NCBI GenBank assembly: GCA_019155185.1
Contig: CM032797.1
Coordinates: 15,524,659 to 15,588,658, forward strand
Origin: Beaufortia kweichowensis
Lineage: Eukaryota > Chordata > Actinopteri > Cypriniformes > Gastromyzontidae
Reading direction: 5' to 3'
Length of the DNA stretch: 64,000 nucleotides
Position numbers and translations under genes: made by a program. The stretch's first letter is position 1, and each line of letters opens with the position of its first letter. Positions 32,888 to 45,148 of this stretch are shown here, piece by piece. The notes beneath the pieces are model-generated. The model did no database searches and had not been told where the DNA came from. It worked only from the letters and a program-made list of their open reading frames with translations.

Positions 32888-33199
32888 GTATGTAACTTAT
32901 CATTATTATGATTTTATTATTATTATTAATTGTTGTTTATGTTATCAATTACTGTTGTTATTAGTAGTATTAAACAACTCTTGTCCATTTTTGCAGGATC
33001 CCCATCTCCAAATGATCCAGACTACGGGTTGCCTCCTCTCGCCGGCCACTCTCTTTCATGGACTGATGAGAAGCAGTTAAAAGATCAGAACATCATTAGA
33101 ACAGCAAAAGTTTGGACACCAGAGGACCCACGAAAGTTGCACTTGAAATCATCCATAAATAATATAGAAAATGAACCTCCTTTTAGTTTTATTTCTTAG
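32290..33199 (+). CDS. ptf1a: Pancreas transcription factor 1a (bHLH), whole gene, two exons
   Basis: Joined exons 32290-32887 and 32997-33199 code 266 residues, the length expected for teleost Ptf1a (the mammalian protein is longer). The N-terminus MDTVLDPFTGLDSFSSPYFD and an acidic, aspartate-rich region precede the bHLH domain (about residues 118-174; basic region [20 protein letters not shown]). The C-terminus keeps the two tryptophan motifs, SLSWTDE and KVWTPEDPRKL, by which PTF1A binds RBPJ/RBPJL in the PTF1 complex, and ends NIENEPPFSFIS. PTF1A acts in the nucleus to specify pancreatic progenitors and acinar cells and GABAergic neurons of cerebellum, hindbrain and retina. Start 32290 is chosen for conservation and a strong Kozak context (AAAATGG). 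Confidence 0.97.
32997..33199 (+). CDS. ptf1a: ptf1a exon 2
   Basis: The acceptor tttttgcag ends at 32996 after a 109-base intron. Codes the RBPJ-binding tryptophan motifs and ends at TAG (33197-33199). Confidence 0.96.
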
Positions 33200-33505
33200 A
33201 GCAGTGCGATTATTGTGCTATAATAGCATATTTGTGTATACACATTGTGTACAACTGAATTGTATGGATTTATGCCGTAATTGTTTTTCTCTGTAATATA
33301 CTGCTGTGATTATACTTCAGCTCTTCGGTGAAAATTGAAAATAAGGCCATGCACTGGCAATCATTTTATGTCGAATATATTTAATTGTTTTAATTATGCT
33401 GTAATATATTTTTTTAATTTAATACGTCTGCATTTTTTTGTGAAACAAAACATATTTTTATACAAACCAAGCGTGTAAAATCGTCTATATTTATATTGAT
33501 GACTC

Positions 33506-33511
33506 AATAAA
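33506..33511 (+). terminator. ptf1a: ptf1a poly(A) signal
   Basis: AATAAA 307 bases after the stop codon, followed by GT/T-rich sequence; the 3' UTR would end near 33530. Confidence 0.75.
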
Positions 33512-34142
33512 TTTGTCTAATGACTCACTTTCATGTGTTTGCATCTGTCACTAAGAAGTATTATATATAAATCAAGATAGATCAAGATAATAGAGTTGAT
33601 TCCAAATGAACCCACCAAATATCTGTTGTTTTTGTTTAATTACGAACACTACAGACATTAAAAGATCTATGTTTTCCCCTGTTTGGTTCAAGAACATTCG
33701 TTCTGCTCATTATGGTGGTTTATGTGTTGTTAAAACTCTGATTAGACAAACACACATTTGTTACATAGTATGAATCTGGTTTTAAAATATAAAATAATGA
33801 TATGCGTAAATAGGATATGCATCAGGTCAATCTTCTGTTACAATGATTGGACCACAGAGTCAAATGGTGCGTTTAACTGTAACTAAAACCTCGCTTCTGA
33901 ATAGATACTCTTATATGAGGTGTGAAGCTTTTGATAAGCGGCTAGAGCAACAGCTGAAAGATGTCAAGATACATCATTATAGAAAACTGATGGACCCACA
34001 CTGTGACTGTGACAGTCTGGGTAAAAAAAAAATACGTAGGCAAATGGGACAGAGAAACGAGTATATTTTAACGTGCGTCTCTAAATTGTTAAAAGAGGCA
34101 TGACGTTTCCTTGTGCCTTGGGCAGTTGGCCTGGGTACACTG

Positions 34143-34168
34143 CAGGTGCTCCAAGGCAAAATTTTCCC
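34143..34168 (+). promoter_or_regulatory. Candidate PTF1 bipartite site (E-box plus TC-box)
   Basis: CAGGTG at 34143-34148 is followed by TTTTCCC at 34162-34168. The start of the E-box to TTCCC is 21 bases, one helical turn more than the 11-base spacing of the classic elastase site. PTF1 complexes are known to accept such turn-wise spacing. The site lies 0.95 kb past the ptf1a stop in a complex block, so autoregulation is plausible. Confidence 0.4.
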
Positions 34169-37100
34169 GTGGTATCCACTTGTGCTCTATGTACCCAGTT
34201 GTCTCTACGTCAGCTCTCGCAGTTATTAAGAGGTAGCCCAAACACATGGCCATGTCCACATGTCCAATGTAAACTCGTCCAGAGCGCTTGGAGGCTAATA
34301 TCACCGATGGACTGAAATCACAGGTATTTATATAATACTCTCATCAATGAATGCCTCTGTTATATTTATAATATAATGTTGCTCTTGATTGTAATATCGG
34401 ATGGATCACATTATTGATACACTGTCACAATATGTACAAATATACTATTAGTGAATTCCACAGCAAAAATATAATAATAACCTAATGTTTGTTTATTGCT
34501 TTCGGTAGTTACTGTCACGTAAATTTATTATGCAAACGTATCTATTTAAAATTAGTGTCAATAATATTTTGTAAATTCTATTGTGAACGTTTCTAATTAA
34601 TTAAATGAAATCTTAACTGATCGACATAATCCAACCTTTCCACGTATTAGCGCCTCATTAAACGAGTGAATTTCTGCTATCCAGGGTGCAGCACTAAAAC
34701 CATGTAATCTCATTATACTCATTAGAAAGTCAAATGTTAGCAAGTCAGACGTAACTAAGATAAAAGACCCCAAACGTCTTATGGCGATTTTAACTTTTTG
34801 CCCGTGGTAATGTTTCAATTTGATTAGGGGAGGAGGGCAGAGAAAAAAATCTTAGTATCATTGTATTTTGGCACATCATGCTAGTGAAAGAGTGTTTTTA
34901 AAACAGGCACAGCACAAAACGTTTAAAGCATCTTTTGGAAGAGCGCCGGTGGAGCGGAAGAAAATGGCTGATGCACTGGATCCTTTGAGGGTTCTATTTT
35001 GTCACTTCGGGGTTTTGGCTTGGCAAAGCTTAAAAGGCAACAATTTATTGGTTGTCAAGTTTATCCCCATTATTATGTGCGATGTAGTAACGGACTGAAA
35101 TGGCATTACGAGTTCTAATGACGTTTTACGCAGTTTGGTTAGTTTGGGGATAAAACTTTTTTCAGGGGCTTTTGTAAATCAAATTAGTAAATAAATAAAC
35201 AAACTAATTTAAATGAATACAACTATGATTTTTATTCTCTCTGAAAGACTATTTATTCATTTGCCAGTGTGCGTTAAAGCAGAACGTGCAGCTATATTTT
35301 TAATAAGGTAGCAGTCTACATGTTAAAGTTTAAGAATAGATTTATGTCTGAATTCAGAGTCCAATTATCAAGGAAAGTGAAATGATTACATTTGGTTTAT
35401 AACTATCAATGTCATCTCTTAATATACAATCCCCATTAAGCCTATAAGAGTCTACTGGGAACGACGCCTATCAGGATTCTCACAGCTCTAAATCTCATAT
35501 TCGGATTATCGCCTTCAAAAAAACATTAAGGATAAGACTGAAAATCTCTACCGGATTTTCATTAGTGTATGGTAACTGTGGCATTGGGGTGCCAGCTGCC
35601 AGGATTGAACAAACATCAGTGGGTTCCCCTTCGCCAAATCCACGATACCCAAACCCTCCTAAATCCCAACTAAATCGCCTCCGGGGTAGCCTACAGTGTG
35701 ATCCTCAAAACAACAAATATATTACTTTATTATTTGTTAAAACGCAGGCCAACAGGTGGTTGGAAAAAGCCAGGCTCATCATGCACCCCGGGTATGGGTT
35801 GACTTTGTTGCCAAAGTACAGGCAGTCCAGGCGCCCCTAGTTTTACACGGTGCTGACGCTCCAGACAATCGAAATGATATCTTTATTGCTAGGGCTATGT
35901 CCCAAGCTTTGACATATCCGTCCCTGTCGAGGTTTCCCTCGATGCACCTGGTATTTCAAACTTCTTTTTGTGCGTCTGGGTCCTGGACAGCAGCTGCTTA
36001 AAACAAGCAAAGAGGGAGGCCCGTCTCCGTCTACAACGTCTCCAAGACGTGTTGGCATGGTTTTCTTGTCTTTAATGTACCATTACCTTTTGTCTTTACA
36101 CAATATGGGAACAGTAAAGCATGACGTGTGTTATAATAAAACACATTTTCAATAATACACCCGGATTTAGGGCTTTAACGCGAGCCAGCAAACAGTATTG
36201 TTCTGTCCCCAAAGTCCACGGGCAACAGACGCATTGCTGTGCCTTGATCAACCCATTAAATTTATGTCCACCAATCTTTCACGTACAGAAAAAGGGACTG
36301 GAGCGCTGCCTCCTAAGGACATTGATTTGCTTGCCATCACCTGGCGTTTAGAGCACAGTTGAATTTAGAGAGAAGGGTAATGTGAGGCGCTTCGTAAAGT
36401 GACTCCGTTAACATAAGGCCCTCACCATCCAGCTCCATTGTTTTCTCCTGTTAATAACTCATTACCCGGATTTAACAAATCCTTCATTGCATATGTTTGG
36501 TGTCTCCATATTTTGATCCGTACGATTAAGCAGATGTTACGATTGAAAACTGAAAAGTCCAAGGCTACTCATGTCTGAAAGGAGAAGAGCGGTCTCCGCG
36601 CGGGACTAACAAAGAGCCTTGGAGATCTTCAGAGAGACATTTACGACCAAACAGACTTCAACCTGCTCTATTTCAGCCATTGTGTCGTTTTTGAATAATT
36701 AAGGTTAATAAGAATAGGTTTGTATACTTTGAATGCCAGGACCACAGGTGCGGGGTGACATGATGAATGATGTGCCTGATTTTTGCCAAGCTTGAGAGCC
36801 CTTCTCTTGGACCTTCAAGCTGATAGAAAATATTGTCATTTCTTTAATTCACAGCATTACTTTCATTCAGAACAAAGCCGGGTGATGAAAAGCTTATGTT
36901 GTAATGAAACACACTACGTGGTGGCTGCAATGCCTCAGAAAAGAAAGAGCGAGTCAATGCCCGGGCGCGCTTCGATTTGTGCGCACGTAGTCTACTCCAT
37001 CTAAATCAAATAAAGGGAACCTTTCCAACTTTTAAAAGACCACGTTTTACCTTTATTATGGCCTTTACGGCTGTATCCATTAAGCATATGGTGCGAAAGC

Positions 37101-40099
37101 AGCAGCTTTTGTACTGACGAAACCCTCGACACCGCAACCGGTGTCTATCGCGAATCATTGAACTTCTTAGCAGCCAAACAGGATCCAGGGAAACAAGCGC
37201 ACAAAAGCGCGCACGCGTGTAGGATTTTTAAGAAAAAGAAAATATTGTTCAATTGAGCATAAAAAGAGAGACTGACCCCCTCAGGAAGCTCCCCATTCTC
37301 TTATTTAACAAAAGACGCCAGTTAGTTCCAGAAAAAATACTGTTATGCCATGACATTGGACCTTGAAAAAATATCACCAAGGCAAGCTGAGTTTTTGCGC
37401 ACGGGATACCCGGGTAACAAGAGCAAAATGGGAAGCTGGCAGAGATTGCCTGGTCTGAAGGTGGCCTCCCTCATTTCAGGCCAGAACTTCAATTCACAAA
37501 AGACCTCAAGCACAAGACCTTTGCTCGATTTACATTTCCTTGTTACATTTGATACACACTATCAATGAGATATTTTGCCAAATGCGCATGTATATACAAG
37601 TTTAGGATTCGTTGGATACGCGGCTCCACAAGTGCGTATAGTTTCTCTTTCTTAAACTATGAAAAGATGGTTTGAACTATGAACAACTTTGAACAACAAT
37701 TCGTAATAGCTTGCTAAAATTATGTCGACTATTGAGTATGATTTCCATCAAAAAAGTTTGTTAAAAATAATGACCATCGTTACAAACCTAACTCTGCTTT
37801 ATCAAATGTTCATTAAAGTTAAACTATAATTCTAGCAAATAAAAAACATATAATAATATAATCATGCACAACACTAAAGCATTCTAATTCGACGAGCTAC
37901 ATCTTAAAATAAATCTGTGCTAATTATAACCATGATTATTGTCATTTTATAATTATTATACCTGGGAATGATAATACATAAATAATGTACACGTATTCAT
38001 GCAACGATTTAACAAATGACTTTGGATCCATGTCACGGTCAAAGTAAACATTAATATTTTCTGCACAACAAAGCGCACTTTAGAAGTTTAGCATCTGCTC
38101 GCTTAATATTAGGCGAATAGTGGAAAGCCGAGCTAAAGATGATTTGAACTTTCAATTCATAACACAAAGTTCACGACTAACTACAATAGTTGTTTCGGGT
38201 GCGTTATAATAACAATTCAGATTGGCCGCTTTACGCCAAGGACAGCTGGCTTTGCTTGGCCATGGAAGCCCATACCACCCTTGGTGGACCATACACAACG
38301 ACACTGACCTTACCGCGGGGGAATCCAAAATGTGCCTTTGACTGAATTAGCCTCAAAGACGTCTTGCTATGATCTTTGTTCGCAACAGAATGGACTGAAT
38401 ATTGTTCTTAATATGAGAGGCATTGTATCCAGCTTTTGCGTGCCCCATATGAAATATTACTACTCCTTTATTCAAACTCTCGTATTTCAAGGCAGGCATG
38501 TAGCTACCGTATGCGGTTTTGTGTCATTGCTAAACTATCCAGACCCTGCCTGTCACTTTATTTCAATGCCTGGATCTCATACTTTTATTGATGTTTCTTT
38601 TTTGTTTTGTTCAAATCCAACGATGAGAGAATGCGCGAACACTTTGTAAAATTAATCCTTATTCTTTAAGAAATAAGAACTTGAAAATAAAGTTTCAATA
38701 CATTCTTTTTCTATACTGTATACTGTCTTTGAGCTTTTTATATTAAACAGTAACTACTTTTTAAATAGGTTGTCACGCTTACATTTTAGTTATGTAATTT
38801 TTATTTGTGCCTGAATACATATCTTACCATAATTGTGGCGAAAAGAAATGAAAAGAAAGACAATATTATAAACAAATTCGTGAGTTTCGGCTGATTTATG
38901 GCTGGTTTGCCTTAAATGCATTTTTATTTTTTTGTAGTTTGATTTCCTATATCAGCAACTTGTTTTTCTAGTTTTTAAACTCAGCAGTTAGCCATCTACC
39001 TCTAATTTATAATTGATCCACTCTCATTCAGACTCTTTACCTTCCGTAAAGAGACAGAAAAGTCGAGCTAAAATGTGATAAATTACAAATATGCAAATGT
39101 CTTTCAGTGGCGTTGTAAGTGTGTCTATCTGGAAGTGAATGAGGCCTTGCAGTCAGTCTGCGCGCACTCGGGAAGCTCGGGACCCCAGGGCGCGGATCAA
39201 AGCGCCCCATTCTTTTCCATCCCCGGTATTCTCGCACAAACGATCTCGATACAATATGTTTCCATGATGCACGTCATGTGCCTGGGACGCAGAACTCGTT
39301 GCATCTTAGCTCAATGCGTCCACTGCCCTTTGTTCCGACAGGATGGACTTGAGAGGGTTTTTCCCCCAGTTGCCAGGTTTCTAAAGTGTAAAAGCATGCA
39401 TCATTTTTCACCAGGTCTCGTTTTAATATTCACAAAAGCGAATCTATGAAACAGACCTTTCACTTGTTCGCTGGCATGAACCTCACCGCTGTCCAACTGA
39501 TTTCTCCTATTATAAGCGATTCACAGCGGGGAGGTATTTGCAACACAAATGCAGCTGGGAGTTACTTCGCACAAAAATCGTTTTTATGTAGAGTAAAGAT
39601 GTCCAGCTTGATGTCATTAATAAATGATTTCTTTGCAACTCAAAAGCACAGAGCATATTTATATTGGCTTGGCATTTGGATAGACTTTATTTTTAAAAAC
39701 AATTTGCAAATAAATGTAAAATAATTGTGCATAATTTGAATCTGTCTGAAATATTGTAACCATTATAAACACGTTTCTCACAATGCAATAGCTGTAATTG
39801 TTGAATGGATATATTTGGATATATAGTCCAAAAATTACCATACAATGATTTTTTTTTTAAATTTAAGTATAAACCATATACACTAGACAACCCCAGTTCA
39901 GTAAAATGTTTAATTAGACGGTATATACATATGGGAGAAGGGCAGGTACAGGTGTAAACAGCAGCTCAGTGCAACTTGACCAGAAGTTAAGAGTGATTGT
40001 CTAAAATGGCCTTGGGCCAGAGCTGGGAAAGCGTCCAGGCCAGACTCCCATTAACCCTCTATGGTGAAACTCTGCTGGAATCCAACACACCAGCCATTG

Positions 40100-40140
40100 C
40101 TATTTATCCCCCAGCTAATGAAACTAATTAATTTCAGGAG
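40100..40140. promoter_or_regulatory. Homeodomain-site cluster in a candidate downstream enhancer
   Basis: GCTAATGAAACTAATTAATT (40114-40133) packs several TAAT homeodomain cores next to a forkhead-like TATTTAT (40100-40106). It lies within a complex block (39900-40650) 6.9 kb past the ptf1a stop. PDX1 and FOXA2 act on the human distal PTF1A enhancer. Equivalence is inference. Confidence 0.3.
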
Positions 40141-40335
40141 TACAACTAAAATTCCACTTTGTTGTTTTACAACCTCATCTTAAATCCCTGTGAAAGTAGT
40201 AAACGTCTTTAGTGCGATACCCCCTCCTGGGATTGTTTTACCTAATGATATATATCTGACATTTGATAGTAGTCTCTACGGTTACTAGGCTGCAAGTAGT
40301 TTGGACCACGCTGGTTTGTTCAGTAGCACAGCAGT

Positions 40336-40436
40336 ATGGAAAAGTTGTTTTGTGACTTGGCAGTGGACCAGTTAGTTGAAGATTACAAGGAATTAGACCA
40401 TAATCACATAATCCCTGAGAAAAGGGTCACGGCACA
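40336..40436 (+). CDS. Possible first coding exon of the unidentified + strand gene (weak)
   Basis: ATG at 40336 opens MEKLFCDLAVDQLVEDYKEL and DHNHIIPEKRVTA. A weak donor, CA|GTGACC at 40437, leaves phase 2, which fits the acceptor at 42606. The reading frame itself stops three bases later, and the block may be non-coding regulatory DNA. This exon is offered only because the phase fits. Confidence 0.2.
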
Positions 40437-42606
40437 GTGACCAAGCCGATCAAGTCATAACCCAATAACGGTTCATTGTACATGACAGATAGTTAAAGGA
40501 GAAATTGGTAATTGATTCTAAGCTTGTCCCTGTGGGTCAGTGGGGTCTGGTGGGACCAGAGTTTGGAGAACAGCTCGGCAGGGGTTTTCCACAGAGAGAC
40601 GGCGTTTATACAAAACGCTATAGTTTGAGGAAAACTCACCAGCTGAATCGCTGTGCTCTATAGCTTTAATACATTTGTCCTTTGTTAAAGACTAACTCAT
40701 TTGAAACATTTAATTTTTAAGGTAGTACAGTACTAAAATATGAAAAAAGAGTACCCCCGTACAGTGTAAAGAAGTTAAATAAAGAAAGAGATGGGGGCAG
40801 AGCAAGACTAAAGACCAAAATGGGATCGAGTGCCAAGACCTTATTGTTTAGCTGCACAGTCATTGAGATGGCCTCCAAAGCTTTGCATTCCGCTGGTTTT
40901 GTGCCGTATGCGGCATGCGGAAAGCTAAAGACTATTCTTGGAGCGCTCTTTACTGTGGCAGAAGAATGCATACAGTTACTCATGTCTACACCTCTCCAAC
41001 AGTATTCAGGCTTAAGAGCTGCAGTAGACTGAGTCCATTCAAAGCCCAGTCAATTACAGTCAGTTAAAGTCAGCATAGCCTTTGTTTTATCTTAATGGGA
41101 GCTCTGTGTGGTTTCACTATGGGAGAAATCTAATGCATTTACTTAAAGAGATTTGATGTTTTCTCTTCTCATTGCTTGAAAACATGCCAAACACACTACA
41201 CAGTGTGCCACGATGTCTTTACTGGCAAAAGTAACTTTAGTTCATATGTATGAATTAATAGTCATTGTGCTTTATTACTATAATAATAATTATAACAAAA
41301 GCTCAAAGATCAATATCCTTAAATGCATTTTTACAATGTGATGTTATAGTTTTACTTTTTTAAGATGTGCAATGTAAACTATGACATTTTTGTCATATAA
41401 ATAACATCAAATTAATTTCATCACCAGATCATAATCTCTTTCAGTGTTTCTCAGTGTTTTTTAATAGTACAAACCTAATACTTTCATCAAGTTAGCATAA
41501 GACAGCATAAGATATACAGTGAACAGTTTCAGTTAATGTCAGTACAGTATGGTCTATGTTAACCACAGTTTAAACTAGAGATCAAGAATGTGTATAAAGT
41601 AGTTGCCTGTTTAGCAGGAAAGAAGAAGTGTCCGGTCTATACTTCATTCCCCTCATCTTTAAGAACCAATTTGGAATCTGCAAGTAAACCAGTAAAACAT
41701 TTTAGCAATTCAAAAATACAAAATGCAACAGAAATCAAACAATCAACATTTACATAGCTAATTACATTTTGAAAAAAGTTATATTTAATATCTAAAATAA
41801 TTAAATACATATATACATTAAGATTTTACAAGACAAAAATAAAATTGTATGTTTAACAAAATACACATAAACAGTATTTCTGTCGTTTAATCCGGCCACA
41901 GGCTAGAATATCACTATTAAATAATATATTTTATTGATATTACAACACCTATAAATTGTGATGCAAGAACAGTGGTTTTCACCATCCCAAGTCATTTTTT
42001 GTACCAATCAAGTGAATGTGAGTACTGCCCATGGGAGGGGCAACATGACATTTCCCTGGCCGATTCAAAACAGGTCACGGACCCTCCATAGACACCAAGG
42101 CGGTGGGAGGGAGAACTTAACCACACCGTGTAACCGAATCAAACCAGTGGTTACCCCTTTTCAGCCCACTGGAATAGCCATAACAATACCATTCACATTG
42201 CAGCAGAGAAGACATGCTCCTTTGAAACTAACTGAGAGGCTTTTTATCAACTGAAGCGCTTTGTAGCCTTTTATAAAAAAAAAGAGAGAAGCAGAAAGCT
42301 CATGGTTAACTCTAAAAGTGGCCTATTTTCAATGTAATGTATTTCATTTTGTTTTGCCGTGGGTCTAAATATGAGGGCAAAGGAGACTCTATAATGAATG
42401 ATGAAAGAATATATGGTTTTAAGTGCAGAGAAAAAAGTCAAGCTCAGAACTGCCCTAGAGGTGACCTAAGCCTTTCAGGTCGCTTGAACACATCAGAATT
42501 GCCATTGTTGAGATTGATTAATTGAGTCTGATAAGTTACCATGAATGAAGATTGTTATAGACTTTAATGTGGTGGGCCTGGGTTTGTAAATGCCTCTTTC
42601 AAATAG

Positions 42607-42773
42607 TTCTGCAGCAAAGCATATGGTCCAGACGTATTCACGACGAAAAAGAAAAAAAGACAAAATTTATTATGGTTGTGTATCCAAGCAGTCTTGTCCC
42701 CCTTCTTTTGATCATCTGTCCAGTGACTTTGTAGCCTCGCCGTATAAAAAAAGAGCATTAGAGAACTCTTTTA
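42607..42773 (+). CDS. Unidentified + strand gene, exon 2 (basic segment)
   Basis: Follows TTTCAAATAG, with a second possible acceptor at 42614 (ttctgcag). Reads SAAKHMVQTYSRRKRKKDKI, then CPPSFDHLSSDFVASPYKKR and ALENSFS. The donor TTTTA|GTAAAC at 42774 leaves phase 1, as exon 3 requires. An in-frame ATG at 42590 could instead make this the first exon, although its Kozak context is weak. Confidence 0.4.
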
Positions 42774-45061
42774 GTAAACACAGAGCGTTTAACAGCAAAA
42801 GAGCGTGCTGTATTCACAATGTCTGCAGTGTCCTTTAAATGTTTAATACATTTTTAGATTTGTGAGTCAAACGCATTTACATCTGATTATTCTTAGGTGA
42901 GAAAATTAGGCTTTAAAACAGAAATTTTAATCTGAAATTGTGCCTGGCTAACAAGGCAGTGAAAGGAAAATCAAACAAACGTCCGCTCATAAAGGAAAGT
43001 TAAAACATGATGAATACAATTTCCATCATGTTTTAACTTTCCTTTACTCAACCAGACAGACGGCCACAGCTCGGATGTCTAAATAAGAGCTTGTAAGAGT
43101 GGGTCTGCCATACAGACTTGAAATTATTCACACCACCTTAGATCGGTGACCCACTGAATAAACATAATCTGCTGTGTGACAACAATGTTTGCCAACTCTT
43201 TCCAAGTGTCAAGACCCTCAGTAGCCGGTGCCTTATCTCCAGTGTCTCAATTATTGGGTGTCAGTGGTGATGTATGGACCAGATTCCTATGGTTTAGACA
43301 GGGGCCGGCTAGCTGTTGTAGAGGTCACTGGCCAGGCCCTCTGGACTGAGGACCAGTGACCCCCCTTCATGCTGACCCACTATAATCTACTGCATTAGCA
43401 GACGTCTCTATCCATAGCACAGGCTGCAAGTGCATGGCTTTTTTCAAGTGCTTAAACAAATATACACGGAACAATGTGTCAGGGGTTAAAGGTGATGCAA
43501 AAATCTATTACTAAATTGCACAGGTTGTTTATTTAAAAAAAACTTTGCAATATCATATATTGGTGGTATTCATCTAGACAAGGTTTCTTAGCTGTAATAT
43601 TAAAAGTGATGTTTTGCGTATTTATTATAAACATGATTAAACATGAGATTAAATCATTAAAACAACTGCACAGAGGACGACATAGATGCAGACACAATGA
43701 CGCACATCTATTGTCTATAATTACCGGCCTGTTGAAATCCCTAGCCAAGACAGCAATGTAATCTGTCAGACTGATTTGTTAGCTTCTGTGCATCAGATAT
43801 TTGTGTCTGAGAGCTTCCATATTGACAGAGGGTATTAAGTCTTTTAGTTATCTCGCCATGTCATGCCTGCCAAGCTCATTAGCCTAGATCCCAATCATCA
43901 GAAAGTCAATAATAGGCAAAAGAGAGATTAAAAAGTAGCTGAAACAAAACTACTCTCTCCATCTTTTCTCATTCCTATTTCTCATGTGTCAATGCTAATA
44001 TGATATAAGCTCACAAGGCAGCCTTTCACAGTAATGTTTGGTTAAATCAATATCTTTAAAGACTTTATAAACTAATTAACATATCCCTGTGATATGCTTC
44101 TGAATTTGTGGACAGGTGTTAATGTTACACTAAGATGTAACCAAGTTAAAGGTGAAGTGTGATATTTCAGTGCCAAACTGTTGGCTCAACTAATTTGAAG
44201 TTTGGTGTGAGGCAATATTTTTTTATTGATGAATGACAGATTTTATTGAAGTGTTTTGTCTTTGTTGAGTTATGGATGTCTGTTGTCATTTCTTTCAGGT
44301 GGACACAGAGCATATATTTTACCAACCTGCTGCAGGGGAAGCACCCTCTCCTCTCTCACTGTGCAGGCCGAGGTCCATGCTCCCAATCGTCCTATTCTTC
44401 TTCTGCCGGCCTCTGGCATCTATACGTGGCTAAACGCAGAGAGGCATTTAAGCTCAAGAATACACACACCACACAAAAACAGTACAGTTTTACTTGAAAA
44501 GGTCCTTACCAGTACAGTAGAGCTAAACTTTTTCAAACTACTTTCTGCTACACTCCTTTGTGGTGGTGCAAAATGAGCCTCCATCTGCAGGAAAAAGACA
44601 TTTTTGAAATCTTTAATTCTCTCTTAGACCACCTTTACCTGGCTTGAAGGGATAGTTCACCCAAAAATAAAAAACTGGGTGACTTTCATGCTTCAGCAGA
44701 ACACAGAACAAGATATTTTGCAAAACGCTGGGTACCGGCACCCATTCACTTTCATAGTATTTACACAAGGTACAATGGAAGTCAATGGGTGCCGGGAACC
44801 AGCGTTTTGCTAAATATCTTCTTTTGTGTTCCACAAAAGAAAGAATCATATACATTAATTAATAAACGAGGATACACCAAAGATTCATTGTAAATGCTAT
44901 AGGCCATCCCTAATCCCCACCACAAAAAATTGTGGAATTTGATATAAATAAAAACTTGTGACCAATTTGTATGTACACACACACACAACATTCCCTTAGA
45001 AAAGGGCATGCCATAAAATTGTATTGTTTTGTATTGTTTACAGTATATATATATGTATATA

Positions 45062-45148
<87 letters not shown>

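Noticed and set aside
41958..42254. 98-codon + strand frame
   Set aside because: No splice-consistent link to the unidentified gene and no recognisable domain.
44300..44460. Possible + strand exon after TTTCTTTCAG
   Set aside because: All three frames are open for some distance but none gives a coherent protein, and no donor fits the neighbouring exons.
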